DNA from: Planctomycetota bacterium
GTDB taxonomy: Bacteria; Planctomycetota; UBA1135; UBA2386
Length of the DNA stretch: 64,000 nucleotides
Reading direction: 5' to 3'
Assembly: GCA_016794425.1 (NCBI GenBank)
Contig: JAEUHR010000036.1
Span: 1-64,000 of the forward strand
The notes under the pieces: model-generated
What the model was told of the DNA's origin: nothing
The model's input: only the letters and a program-made list of their open reading frames with translations
Databases searched by the model: none
Position numbers and translations under genes: made by a program
Shown: positions 54,407 to 64,000 of the stretch, piece after piece
How positions within the stretch are numbered: position 1 is the stretch's first letter
Layout of the letters: each line of letters starts with the position of its first letter

Positions 54407-55533
54407 ATGCGCTGCAGCCGCGCCGCGGTGACCGCGAACGAGAACGTGGTCTCGATGCGCCGGCGGCCGGCTGTGCCGAGCCGCGCGCGGTGCGCCGGAT
54501 CGCCGGCCAGCCGGTCGAGTTCGGCCGCGAGCGCCGGCGCGTCGTCGCTCGGCACCAGCACGCCGCTGCCGTCGGCGACCACGTCGGTGCAGCCGCCGAT
54601 GCGCGTCGCGATCGACGGCAGGCCGCAGCTCATCGCCTCGAGCAGCGCGTTCGGCAGACCCTCGCGGCGGCTCGGGAACACGAACGCGTCGGCGGCGGCG
54701 TAGAAGCCGAGCGGGTCGGTGCGTTCGCCCGCGAAGTGCACGCGGTCGGCGATGCCGAGGTCCTGCGCGGTCGCCGCCAGCCGCTCGCGTTCGGGGCCGT
54801 CGCCGACCACCAGCAGCCGGCCGTGCCGCGCCACCGTGCTGGCGGCCCACGCGGCCAGCAGCACGTCCATGCCCTTGCGCTGCACGAGGCGGCCCACGAA
54901 CAGCGCCGCGAACTCGCCGTCGGCCAGCTGCAGCGCCGTGCGCGCGGCTGCGCGCGCGGCCGCGGCCGGCGGCGCGAACCGTTCGGTGTCGACGCCGTTC
55001 GGCGCCAGCACCGCCTGGTCGGGACGGAAGCCGCAGGCGATCGCCTCCTGCCGGATCGACTCGGACAGGCACAGCAGGCGATCGGCGCGCAGCAGCCAGC
55101 GGAAGAACAGCCGGAAGTGCAGCGAGCGCTGGTCGCGGTATTCGCGCACGTCCTGCTCGGTCGCGACCTTGACCAGCACCGGCACGCCGAGCAGGCGGCC
55201 GATGCGCGCGCAGCAGGCGGCCAGGAACGTCAGTGCGTGGCAGTGCACGACGTCGTACTCGCGCCGGTGGTGCTGCAGGAACCGCAGGAACGCGACGAAC
55301 AGCGCGGCCCAGTTGCGGCGGTGCGGCGGCGAGTGCGGCAACCGCAGGATCGCGACGCCGTCGCGTTCTTCGCGCGGCGCGTGGCCCCACGGGTTGTTCG
55401 ACAACAGGAACGTCGGCACGCCGCGGCTGCGGAAGTGCCGCGCCAGCGACAGCGCCTGCAGTTCGTAGCCGCCGATGCGGTCGAAGTCGGGCACGACCAT
55501 GACCGGGCGCAGGGCTGGCGGCGGCGATTCCAT
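54358..55533 (-). CDS. Family 4 glycosyltransferase
   Basis: Encodes 391 residues. It is a standard GT-B enzyme: acceptor-domain start VMVVPDFDRIGGYELQALSLARHF, linker LAPNGVDTERFAPP, ALFVGRLVQRKGMDVLLAAW, and the donor-site FVFPSRREGLPNALLEAMSCGLP, with the EGLPNALLEA signature. The C-terminal end overlaps the convergent glycosyltransferase gene by 49 bp, so both proteins share DNA on opposite strands. It lies 5 bp downstream of the next gene in the same direction, and the two are likely one transcript. Confidence 0.92.
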   Translation of the reverse strand: MESPPPALRPVMVVPDFDRIGGYELQALSLARHFRSRGVPTFLLSNNPWGHAPREERDGVAILRLPHSPPHRRNWAALFVAFLRFLQHHRREYDVVHCHALTFLAACCARIGRLLGVPVLVKVATEQDVREYRDQRSLHFRLFFRWLLRADRLLCLSESIRQEAIACGFRPDQAVLAPNGVDTERFAPPAAAARAAARTALQLADGEFAALFVGRLVQRKGMDVLLAAWAASTVARHGRLLVVGDGPERERLAATAQDLGIADRVHFAGERTDPLGFYAAADAFVFPSRREGLPNALLEAMSCGLPSIATRIGGCTDVVADGSGVLVPSDDAPALAAELDRLAGDPAHRARLGTAGRRRIETTFSFAVTAARLQRIYAEVCGRAAPAAVVH

Positions 55534-55538
55534 CGGCG

Positions 55539-56780
55539 TCAGCGGTGCCGGGCGTCACGCAGGATGCGCGCGATCGTCGGCGCGTGGTGGCGGCGATCGA
55601 AGCGCTGCACGGCGCGCGTGCGGCCGTTCGCGCCGAGCCGGCGGCGCCGCGCCGGGTCCTGCAGCAGCGCCGCCAACGCGTCGCACCACGCGCCGTCGCC
55701 GTCGGCGTAGAGGCCGCACTCGCCGTCGGCGCCGCCGGTCGCCGGATTGGCGCCGACCGGCGACGCGACGAACGGCACGCCGCAGGCCATGTACTGCACC
55801 ATCTTGAACGCCGCCTTGCCGGCGGCCCAGGCGTCGTCGTCGAGCGGCATGATGCCGACGTCGAACTGCTGGATGCGCTCGACCTCGCCGTCTTGCCGCC
55901 ATTCGACGAACTCGAGCGAGTCGGGCAGGCCGGCCAGCTGGTCCGGCGGGACGCGGTTGCAGACCACGCGCAGCACGAAGTCGCAGCGTTCGGCCAGCCG
56001 CCGCAGCGAAGGACCGATGCGGCGCAGGTAGTGCAGGTTGCCGGACGTGCCGACCCAGCCGACGACGGGCCGCGCTGCGGGCGGCCGTTCGGCCGCCGGT
56101 CGGAACTCGTCGGTGCACAGCGTCGTCGGCACCACGTGCACCGAGGCGGTGTGCCGGCGCGCGAACGCCGCCAGGTGGTCGTTGGCGGCGATCACCGACG
56201 TCGCCAGCGCGCAGATGCCGGCGATCTTGTCGTGCAGCGCCGCATCGATGCCGCCGCCGCCTTCGTTCCACGGCGGCTGCACGAAGATCGCGTCGTCGAA
56301 GTCGAACACGACGTGGCGGTTGTAGAGCAGCAGTTCGTGTTCGAGCCGCGACGCCGGCAGCGCCTGCAGGTCGCGCTGCAGCAACACGACGCCGCGGCCG
56401 GCCAACGCGCGGAAGTCGGCGCGCCGGTGGCGGCGCTGCTCCCAGAACCCGGCGTGCGCCTGCAGCATCGCCAGCCGCGGCCAGCGGCGGTAGCGGCGCT
56501 GCCACGCGTCGGTGGCCGTGAAGTACTTGCCCGGCCGTGACGGGTAGACCGTGCAGTGCAGGCCGAGCTCCTCGAGCAGCGGCACGTATTGCAGCGCGCG
56601 GTAGCGGGCCGCCGGCGACAGCCCGTGCACGGGGTCCGCTTCGACCAGCAGGTGCGCCTCGTCGACGGCGGGCGGCGGCGGCGCCGCGGCCCGGCGGCTG
56701 GCCGTGACGCCGAGTGCCGTGGCCCGCAGCACGTCGCAACCGAAGCGCGCAGCGGCGAGCGCACGGGCAAGGGGGCGCAT
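55539..56780 (-). CDS. Family 4-like glycosyltransferase
   Basis: Encodes 413 residues. Visible features are the AARYRALQYVPLLEELGLHC start of the acceptor domain, FDFDDAIFVQPPWNEGGGG, the RPVVGWVGTSGNLHYLRRI motif and the donor-side KAAFKMVQYMACGVPFVASP with a following NPATGGADGECGLY. It belongs to the same broad group as the 53.2-kb enzyme (GT4 with the GTxxNxHYL motif). The ATG at 56780 follows a TAGCCT box by 9 nt. It appears to lead the two-gene unit with the following glycosyltransferase. Confidence 0.88.
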   Translation of the reverse strand: MRPLARALAAARFGCDVLRATALGVTASRRAAAPPPPAVDEAHLLVEADPVHGLSPAARYRALQYVPLLEELGLHCTVYPSRPGKYFTATDAWQRRYRRWPRLAMLQAHAGFWEQRRHRRADFRALAGRGVVLLQRDLQALPASRLEHELLLYNRHVVFDFDDAIFVQPPWNEGGGGIDAALHDKIAGICALATSVIAANDHLAAFARRHTASVHVVPTTLCTDEFRPAAERPPAARPVVGWVGTSGNLHYLRRIGPSLRRLAERCDFVLRVVCNRVPPDQLAGLPDSLEFVEWRQDGEVERIQQFDVGIMPLDDDAWAAGKAAFKMVQYMACGVPFVASPVGANPATGGADGECGLYADGDGAWCDALAALLQDPARRRRLGANGRTRAVQRFDRRHHAPTIARILRDARHR

Positions 56781-56789
56781 GGCGCGCGC

Positions 56790-56795
56790 AGGCTA
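56790..56795 (-). promoter_or_regulatory. -10-like TAGCCT, 9 nt before the last glycosyltransferase gene
   Basis: On the minus strand TAGCCT is followed 9 nt later by ATG 56780. It is a member of the near-leaderless set. Confidence 0.45.
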
Positions 56796-56843
56796 CCGCG
56801 TGCGGCGACGGGCCACCAGTTCGGCGCCCTCGCCGAGGCGGGC

Positions 56844-57179
56844 TCAGTACGGGCTGTCGAGCATGTCCCAGATGATCTGCTCGACGTCCGGCTGGCACTT
56901 GCCGGTCAGCCGCTGCACCGGTGCCCCCTTGCCCTCGATGTGCGCGGCGATCTCGGGCAGGTCGGCGGCGGTGACCTTGCTGTAGAAGATCTTGTCGGGG
57001 TAGAGCGTGACGTTGATGCCCTGGTCGCAGGCGCCGAAGCACGGGTAGCGCCGGATCTTGATGCGCTCCTCCTGCGGATCGAACTGGCGGATCAGGTCGC
57101 GCAGGCGGTCGAAGATGTCGCCGCTGCCCTTCTCGGTGCAGTCGCCACCTTCGCAGACGTAGCAGAGTCGGTTGGTCAT
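56844..57179 (-). CDS. Thioredoxin-fold 2Fe-2S ferredoxin
   Basis: Encodes 111 residues. Four likely cluster ligands are Cys9 and Cys14 (CYVCEGGDCTEKG) and Cys47 and Cys51 (YPCFGACDQG), the spacing of thioredoxin-like ferredoxins. The rest, from INVTLYPDKIFYSKVTAADL, completes the fold. It lies 69 bp after the boxB stop on the same strand, so it could carry electrons to the BoxB di-iron centre in place of, or together with, a BoxA-type reductase, which is not in the window. That role is inferred from position only. Confidence 0.85.
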   Translation of the reverse strand: MTNRLCYVCEGGDCTEKGSGDIFDRLRDLIRQFDPQEERIKIRRYPCFGACDQGINVTLYPDKIFYSKVTAADLPEIAAHIEGKGAPVQRLTGKCQPDVEQIIWDMLDSPY

Positions 57180-57248
57180 GAACGACGGGAGAACGGGGTC
57201 ATTGCGGCTGCCGGCCCAGCCGCGCGGTCGGCCGACGGTGGGCGCCGA

Positions 57249-58667
<1,419 letters not shown>

Positions 58668-58671
58668 CGGG

Positions 58672-60294
58672 TCACGTCCTTCTCCAGTCGAACCTGGCGC
58701 TCTCGGGAGCGCCGTAGCGGGTCAGTGCGCCTTCGTCGCCGGTGGCGTTCGGGCGCGTGAAGATCCAGTTCTGCCAGGCACTGAGCCGGCCGAAGATCTT
58801 GGAGTCGCAGGTCTCGGCGCCGCCGAAGCGCAGCGAGGCCTCCATGCCGGTCAACGCGTCCGGCGACAGCGACACGCGCTCCTCGAGCGCGATGCGCACG
58901 TCGTCGTCCCAGTCGATCGGGTCCAGCAGGTAGGTCGCGAGGCCCTGTTCGTCGGCTTCGGGCGCCGACAGCACCGGCTGCTCGGCGGCGAGCTTCTGCG
59001 CCTGCGCCGGCTGCGCGAGGAAGCGGTTCTGCAGCCGCGTCAGGCCGTGGCTCATCGGCAGCGCGCCGCTGCTCAGCGGGCCGATCGCCATCTGCACCTG
59101 GTCGTGGTCGAGCACGTAGACGCGGTCGCAACCGATCGTCTGCTCGAAGAACGCGCCGGCGCAGCACGCGTCCTTGTCGACCAGCGCGTACATCGACCGC
59201 GCCATCAGGTCCCAGCGGCGCAGCGTGCGCGCCATCTGCAGCAGGATCTCGTTGCAGAGCCAGTGCGAGCGGTGCGCGAACAGGTCCTTCTCGACCTGCA
59301 GCAGCGCGTCGCGGTCGCCGCGCGTGCGCAGCACCAGCAGGCCGGTCTGCTCGTGGTCGAAGCGCAGCTGCAGCAACGCGTCGTCGAGCTCGCGCCAGCA
59401 CTGCAGCGCCCAGGCCGAGCTGCCGGCCTGCTCGTACTCGGCGCCGGTGCGCGGCTGCTTGCCCTGCGGCCCGGTCACCGTGATCGTCGCGCGGCGGCCT
59501 TCGCCCTCGAGCTCGACCGACACGTGGCGGTAGCGGTAGCCGGTGTCGGTGCGCTCGAAGCGGATCGGCTCGAGCGTGATGCCCTTCGGTGCCTTGTTCG
59601 GCAGCGTCGCGGCGAGTTCCTTGGCGCGCGTCTGCACCTTCTCGGCGAACTGCGACTTCTGCCAGATCGCGTCGACGAGGCCCCAGGCCAGCGCCTTCTT
59701 GCCGCGCAGGCCCTCGGCCATCGTGCAGAACACGTCGGCGCGGTCGCGCCGCACCTTGCGCTTGTCGACCAGCCGCGTCAGGCCGCCGGTGCCCGGCAGC
59801 ACGCCGAGCAGCGGCACCTCGGGCAGCGACACCGCCGAGTTGTTGTCGTTGACGAGGTGGATCTCGTCGCACGCCAGCGCCAGTTCGTAGCCACCGCCGG
59901 CGCACGCGGCGTTGACCGCGCAGATCGCCTTCAGGTTCGAGTGCTGGCTCGCGTCCTCGAGGCTGAGCCGCGTCTCGTTGGTGAACTTGCAGAAGTTGAC
60001 TTTGAACGGGTGCGTGCTGCCCGCCAGCATCCGGATGTTGGCGCCGGCGCAGAACGCGCGCTCCTGCGCGCTGCCGACCACCACGACCTTGACGTTCGGG
60101 TGCTCGAAGCGCAGCCGCTGGATCGCGTCGGCGAGTTCGATGTCGACGCCGAGGTCGTAGCTGTTCAGCTTCAGCTCGTAGCCGGGCGCGAAGGGGTGCT
60201 CGGCGTCGACGTTCATGCGCAGGTGCGCGACGTCGCCGTCGGTCGTGAGCTGCCAGTGCCGGTAGCTCGAAGGGTGGCGTTGGAAGTCGGTCAT
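58672..60294 (-). CDS. boxC: 2,3-epoxybenzoyl-CoA dihydrolase BoxC
   Basis: Encodes 540 residues from ATG 60294, close to the ~555 of known BoxC. It is an enoyl-CoA-hydratase (crotonase) superfamily enzyme that opens 2,3-epoxybenzoyl-CoA and releases formate. The N-terminal crotonase half shows VVVVGSAQERAFCAGANI, the oxyanion-hole NAACAGGGYELALACDEI and LPEVPLLGVLPGTGGL. The C-terminal half repeats the fold and ends in FGRLSAWQNWIFTRPNA. It is the first gene of the box operon, followed by boxB. Its leader DNA (60295-60500) is A+T-richer and holds an imperfect inverted repeat. Confidence 0.95.
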   Translation of the reverse strand: MTDFQRHPSSYRHWQLTTDGDVAHLRMNVDAEHPFAPGYELKLNSYDLGVDIELADAIQRLRFEHPNVKVVVVGSAQERAFCAGANIRMLAGSTHPFKVNFCKFTNETRLSLEDASQHSNLKAICAVNAACAGGGYELALACDEIHLVNDNNSAVSLPEVPLLGVLPGTGGLTRLVDKRKVRRDRADVFCTMAEGLRGKKALAWGLVDAIWQKSQFAEKVQTRAKELAATLPNKAPKGITLEPIRFERTDTGYRYRHVSVELEGEGRRATITVTGPQGKQPRTGAEYEQAGSSAWALQCWRELDDALLQLRFDHEQTGLLVLRTRGDRDALLQVEKDLFAHRSHWLCNEILLQMARTLRRWDLMARSMYALVDKDACCAGAFFEQTIGCDRVYVLDHDQVQMAIGPLSSGALPMSHGLTRLQNRFLAQPAQAQKLAAEQPVLSAPEADEQGLATYLLDPIDWDDDVRIALEERVSLSPDALTGMEASLRFGGAETCDSKIFGRLSAWQNWIFTRPNATGDEGALTRYGAPESARFDWRRT

Positions 60295-60392
60295 GCGGGC
60301 GACGGGGGTCAGGTCCGCGGGAGCGGGAGGGCGCAGAAGATCGGGTCTCCTGGCCGGCTTGGCAAGCAGGATACAGCAGGAAATCGCACTCC

Positions 60393-60418
60393 AGAACATG
60401 CGATAAAATGCACATTCT
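60393..60418. promoter_or_regulatory. Imperfect inverted repeat upstream of the box operon
   Basis: AGAACATGC (60393-60401) and GCACATTCT (60410-60418) are inverted copies matching at 7 of 9 positions, around GATAAAAT. It lies about 100 bp before the boxC start, in an A+T-rich patch, where an operator for a benzoyl-CoA-type regulator could sit. No regulator gene is in view. Confidence 0.3.
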
Positions 60419-60500
60419 GCGCCAGCACGGGCGCGCGCCGGCGCGGCTCGCTTACGGTCCGGCCCTTCCCTCCGACCCTCTCTCCGTCGCGCGAGGTCCG

Positions 60501-61631
60501 ATGACGCCGTCGCTGTTGCCCTTCGTCGCCGCCCTGGCGACCACCATGCTGCTGCCCGCGCAGCGCCCCAAGATCCTGCTGACCGGCTACTGGCCGCCGA
60601 GCAACGAAGCGATCCGGCACTGGAGCACCAACCCGGCGCAGAACCCCGGTGGCTGGCTCGGGTCGGACTGGGAGAGCCGCGGCTACGACGTGCACGCGTA
60701 CTTCCCCGAGTTCACGCCGCCGACCTGCACCAGCTGCGGCACCGGCAACGGCGACCTGACCGTCGACTACCAGGACACGTCGGCCGACTTCTGGGCCATC
60801 GCCGACGCGATCCAGCCGATCGCGATCATCACGTTCTCGCGCTCGTCGACGCAGGTCGTCTGGGAGCTCGAGATGAACCAGTACAACCGCACCGTCTGGG
60901 TCAACGACTACGTCGCGCCGGTGCAGCCGACGCGCAGCCCGCCCGACGCGTCGGTGCCGGCGGACTTCCTGCGGCCGAGCCTGCTGCCGGTGCAGAACAT
61001 CGTCACCGCGATCACGGTCGCCGGCCTGCCGGTGAACCCGTACATCTGCTGGTCCGGCAACGGCGGCGGCTTCCTGTCCGAGTTCATCGCCTACCACGGC
61101 GTCTGGTACCAGGCCGTGCACGCGTCGCCGACCGATCCGGCGTGGTGCGTCACGGCCGGCCACGTGCACGTCGGCCGCAGCCTGAGCTGGGCCAATGCGC
61201 GCGCGGCGGCCGAGATCACGCTGCGCGAGGTGATCCTGCAGGTCGACGCGGTGCGCGCGGCGACGGTCTGCCAGCAGGACCTCGGCTTCGGCGGGCCCGG
61301 CAGTGCGACCTTGCGGGCGTGCGGCCAGCCGTTGAACCAGAACGGCAACGTCGCCGACCTGCGACTGCTCGGCGGCGCCCCGAACACGATCGGCGTGCTC
61401 GCATTCAGCGACCAGGTGAACCCGGTGCCGCTGTTCGGCGGCACGGTCGTGACGCTGCCGCTGCTGCACACGCAGCTGATCGTGCTCGACGCGGCCGGTG
61501 AGTGGTTCTGGGACGACGGCCTGGTGGGCTTCACCGGTGGCTTCCCGACGCTGAGCACGCAGGTCGGCTACCTCGACGCCGCGCAGCCGCAGGGCTGGGG
61601 CCTCACGAACGCGCTGCTGCTGCAGTTCTGA
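60501..61631 (+). CDS. Exported pyroglutamyl-peptidase-like protein, catalytic Cys replaced by Ser
   Basis: Encodes 376 residues. A signal peptide (MTPSLLPFVAALATTMLLPA) precedes a Peptidase_C15-like domain: PKILLTGYWPPSNEAI start, GYDVHAYFPEF, and a central SGNGGGFLSEFIAYHG where C15 peptidases have AG-x-x-x-C-N. Ser193 takes the Cys place. AGHVHVG (His221/His223) aligns with the catalytic His motif. The last ~110 residues from CQQDLGFGGPGSATL form a domain like the C-terminal one on the 41.4-kb exported protein. It may be a Ser variant or a binding protein; activity is uncertain. Divergent from the box operon. Confidence 0.68.
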   Translation: MTPSLLPFVAALATTMLLPAQRPKILLTGYWPPSNEAIRHWSTNPAQNPGGWLGSDWESRGYDVHAYFPEFTPPTCTSCGTGNGDLTVDYQDTSADFWAIADAIQPIAIITFSRSSTQVVWELEMNQYNRTVWVNDYVAPVQPTRSPPDASVPADFLRPSLLPVQNIVTAITVAGLPVNPYICWSGNGGGFLSEFIAYHGVWYQAVHASPTDPAWCVTAGHVHVGRSLSWANARAAAEITLREVILQVDAVRAATVCQQDLGFGGPGSATLRACGQPLNQNGNVADLRLLGGAPNTIGVLAFSDQVNPVPLFGGTVVTLPLLHTQLIVLDAAGEWFWDDGLVGFTGGFPTLSTQVGYLDAAQPQGWGLTNALLLQF

Positions 61632-61739
61632 TCGCGCGCCGACCGGGCGCGTCGCTTCCCAGCGCCGCGCGCCGCCGCTAGCTTCGTGCGCGGGTGGGGC
61701 CGTGCACCGGCGGCAGCGCCCGTTCCTCCGCCACCCAAC

Positions 61740-64000
61740 GTGCACCAGAAAGGCCTGTCGATCGAGCTGCAGCACACCGGCCGGCTGTGCTTCGCGATGC
61801 AGCAGAACGCGGTGCCGTGGTTCACCGCGCTGCGGCTCAGGAACGACGGCGCCGAGCCGGTGGCGGACCTGCGCGTCGAGTTCGAGCTGCTGCCGTTCGC
61901 GCTGCCGGCCGAACTGCACGTCGCGCAGGTGCCGGCCCGCGCCGCGCTCGAGCTGGCCGCGCCGGACCTGACGCTGTCCGGCGGTGCGTTCGCGAACGCG
62001 GTCGAACGCACGCGCGCCGATCTGGTCGTGCGCGTGCGCCGCGGTGCCGACCTGCTGGCGACGCGCGGCGAACCGGTCGACGTGCTGGCCTACAACGAAT
62101 GGCCGGGCCTCGGCGTCATGCCGGCGCTGCTGGCAGCGTTCGTGCAGCCGAACCACCCGGCGATCGCGCCGTCGGTGCGCGAGGTCGCCGCCGAGCTGCA
62201 GCGGCGCACCGGCGACGCCGCGCTCGACGGCCACGACCGCGCCGATCCGGCGCGCGTGCGCGCGACGATCGCGGCCGTGTTCTTCGTGCTGGCGCGCTGC
62301 GGCCTGGTCTACGTCGCGCCGCCGCCGAGTTTCGAGCGCGACGGGCAGAAGGTCCGCACGCCGGAACAGGTGCTCGGCGAACGGCTCGGCACCTGCCTCG
62401 ACCTGGCGCTGCTCTGCGCCGGCGTGCTCGAAGCCTGCGGGCTGCAGCCGGTCGTGCTGGTGCAGGCCACGCACGCGTTCGTCGGCGCCTGGACGATCCC
62501 CGGCGCCGTCGCCGACGTCGAACTCGGCCCCGCGATCGAACTGCGCAAGCGCTGCGACCTCGGCGCGCTGGTCTGCTTCGAGGCGACGGCGCTGTGCAAC
62601 GGATCCGGCTTCGACGCCGCGGTCGCGGCCGCGCGGCGCCGGCTCGACGACGACGCGGCGTTTGCGTGCGCGATCGACGTCGACGCCGCGCGGCGCATCG
62701 GCATCCGGCCGGTGCCGCCGCGCACCGCGATCTACGACGCGGTCGAGCCGCTGCCGCCAGCGGCCGCGAGCGACCTGCCGGCTGCGGGTGCGGCGACGCC
62801 GGTTGCACCGGTGGTCGACGACGTCGGGCCGACGCCGGCGCGGCCGCCGCACGATCGGCTCGAGCACTGGAAGAGCAAGCTGCTCGACCTGACGCTGTGG
62901 AACCGGCTGCTGAACTCGGTCGCGACGCGCAAGACGATCCCGCTGTGCGGGCACGGGCTCGCGGCGCTCGCGGCGCGGTTCACCGGCGGCGGCCGGCTGC
63001 GCGTGCACGCGCGGCCGCGGCTCGGCGCCGCCGACCACGATCCGCGCGATCTGGCGCTGATGGCGCAGCGCAGCGGCGTCGACGTGCAGGCGGTATGGCT
63101 CGCCGAGGAGCTGCGGGCCGGCCGCGTGCGCGCCGATCTCGACGCCGACGACCTCGACGCGCGGCTCGTCGAGGTGTTCCGCCACGCGCGCACGACGCTC
63201 GAGGAGAGCGGCGCCAACACGCTCTACCTGGCGCTCGGTTGCCTGCGTTGGTACGAGTCGCCGCAGTCGAGCACGCCGCGCCGGGCGCCGCTGCTGCTGC
63301 TGCCGCTGGTGGTCGAGCGGCTGTCGGTGCAGGACGGCTTCCGCTTCGTGCGCGACGACGACGAGCCGCGGCTCAACCAGTCGCTGATCGCGATGCTGCT
63401 GCAGGACCACGACCTGCGGCTCGGCCTCGGCGACGCGCCGCCGGAGGACTCGGACGGCGTCGTCGACGTCGCGGCGGTGTTGGCCGCGTTCCGCGCGGCG
63501 GTGGTCGGCATGCCGCGCTGGGAGGTCGAAGAGACCGCCAGCATCGGCTTCTACTCGTTCACGAAGTACCTGATGTGGCTCGACCTCGCGGCGCGCGACG
63601 AGCTGCTGCAGAGTCCCGTGCTGCGCCACCTGGTCGAGCGGCCCGGCGCGACGTTCGCGCAGGAGGCGCCGGAGGTCGCGCGCGACGAACTGGACGACCT
63701 CGATCCGGCGACCGTGTTCGCGCCGAAGGACGCCGACAGCTCGCAGCTGGCCGCGGTGCTGGCCGGCGCGGCCGGCCGCACGTTCGTGCTCGAGGGGCCG
63801 CCGGGCACCGGCAAGTCGCAGACGATCACGAACCTGATCGCGCAGGCGCTGGCGAACGGCAAGCGCGTGCTGTTCGTCGCCGAGAAGCGCGCCGCGCTCG
63901 AGGTCGTGCAGCGCCGTCTCGACGAGGTCGGCATCGGCGCGTTCTGCCTCGAACTGCACTCGAGCAAGAGCGGGCCGAAGGCCGTGCTGGCGCAGCTCGG
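61740..64000 (+). CDS. DUF4011-type superfamily 1 helicase with transglutaminase-like N-terminus (3' truncated)
   Basis: At least 753 residues are encoded and the frame runs off the window. An N-terminal beta domain (GLSIELQHTGRLCFAM) leads to a transglutaminase-like part with Cys219 (LGTCLDLALLCAGVLEACG) and His245 (VQATHAFVGAW). Then comes the DUF4011 helix pair (LEHWKSKLLDLTLWNRLLN near residue 380) and a Walker A GPPGTGKSQTITNLIA with Lys692. Full-length relatives are ~1500-2000 residues and often end in a nuclease-like and a DUF3320 domain. They are thought to act on nucleic acids, perhaps in defence. GTG 61740 was chosen; GTG 61686 is also in frame. Confidence 0.85.
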   Translation, partial: MHQKGLSIELQHTGRLCFAMQQNAVPWFTALRLRNDGAEPVADLRVEFELLPFALPAELHVAQVPARAALELAAPDLTLSGGAFANAVERTRADLVVRVRRGADLLATRGEPVDVLAYNEWPGLGVMPALLAAFVQPNHPAIAPSVREVAAELQRRTGDAALDGHDRADPARVRATIAAVFFVLARCGLVYVAPPPSFERDGQKVRTPEQVLGERLGTCLDLALLCAGVLEACGLQPVVLVQATHAFVGAWTIPGAVADVELGPAIELRKRCDLGALVCFEATALCNGSGFDAAVAAARRRLDDDAAFACAIDVDAARRIGIRPVPPRTAIYDAVEPLPPAAASDLPAAGAATPVAPVVDDVGPTPARPPHDRLEHWKSKLLDLTLWNRLLNSVATRKTIPLCGHGLAALAARFTGGGRLRVHARPRLGAADHDPRDLALMAQRSGVDVQAVWLAEELRAGRVRADLDADDLDARLVEVFRHARTTLEESGANTLYLALGCLRWYESPQSSTPRRAPLLLLPLVVERLSVQDGFRFVRDDDEPRLNQSLIAMLLQDHDLRLGLGDAPPEDSDGVVDVAAVLAAFRAAVVGMPRWEVEETASIGFYSFTKYLMWLDLAARDELLQSPVLRHLVERPGATFAQEAPEVARDELDDLDPATVFAPKDADSSQLAAVLAGAAGRTFVLEGPPGTGKSQTITNLIAQALANGKRVLFVAEKRAALEVVQRRLDEVGIGAFCLELHSSKSGPKAVLAQL

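Noticed and set aside
61634-61651. Hairpin CGCGCC/GGCGCG after the pyroglutamyl-peptidase-like gene
   Set aside because: The stem is only 6 bp with no T-run; such pairs are common by chance at this base composition.
60309-63959. A very long open frame on the minus strand opposite the helicase gene
   Set aside because: At ~70% G+C, antisense frames stay open by chance. This one is almost all Arg, Ala, Gln, Val and His, lacks domain patterns, and is mirrored by strong DUF4011 and AAA motifs on the plus strand. The same applies to long antisense frames opposite 15.8-22 kb and 5-6.6 kb.

Overview
The window is about 70% G+C and densely coded on both strands. It most likely comes from an uncultured or little-studied member of the Planctomycetota. 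The clues are an ECF-type sigma factor fused to a membrane anchor and repeated carboxypeptidase-regulatory-like domains, a second sigma/anti-sigma pair, many large secreted proteins of no known family, FG-GAP and SBBP-type beta-propellers, and a recurring C-terminal domain on exported proteins. The assignment is an inference: no rRNA or tRNA gene was found, and another high-GC diderm phylum such as Myxococcota is possible.

Layout. 1-4.8 kb: end of an unknown gene, a lipoprotein, an acyl-CoA thioesterase, a Clp N-domain protein, a remnant of a PQQ-type sugar dehydrogenase, a glycosyltransferase-like/methyltransferase protein and DNA polymerase IV. 5.0-10.2 kb: a four-gene MacAB-TolC-like efflux operon. 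10.2-14.2 kb: an ATP-grasp ligase coupled to a zinc metallopeptidase, a divergent membrane C39-like peptidase and a WbsX-type glycosyltransferase. 14.3-25.4 kb: sigma factor, anti-sigma-like protein, a 1197-residue membrane protein with a voltage-sensor-like segment, the sigma-factor/carboxypeptidase-regulatory fusion and two exported proteins. 25.4-34.6 kb: mixed housekeeping genes (EamA transporter, GT2, nucleotide-transporter-like protein, THUMP RNA methyltransferase, solitary NuoF homologue, voltage-gated K+ channel, BCAM0308-like zinc-ribbon protein, S46 peptidase). 34.6-43.8 kb: exported proteins, including a tandem pair of paralogues behind a consensus promoter and ahead of a strong terminator. 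43.8-56.8 kb: a surface-polysaccharide locus (Wzm/Wzt exporter, methyltransferase, five glycosyltransferase domains, and an asparagine-synthetase/glycosyltransferase fusion of 1434 residues). 56.8-60.3 kb: a box operon for aerobic benzoyl-CoA breakdown (BoxC, BoxB, small 2Fe-2S ferredoxin). 60.5-64 kb: a pyroglutamyl-peptidase-like exported protein and the start of a giant DUF4011-type helicase that leaves the window.

Two observations stand out. First, an approximately 90-residue module ending in a pattern like SVWGDxxYFSxSDxSDPxxNGR occurs four times in three neighbouring proteins of the polysaccharide locus (methyltransferase, glycosyltransferase, AsnB fusion). I do not recognise it as a named domain. 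Second, about ten transcription-unit starts carry a TANNNT hexamer 7-12 nt before the start codon, as expected if many mRNAs here are leaderless or nearly so. This pattern also helped choose several GTG starts.
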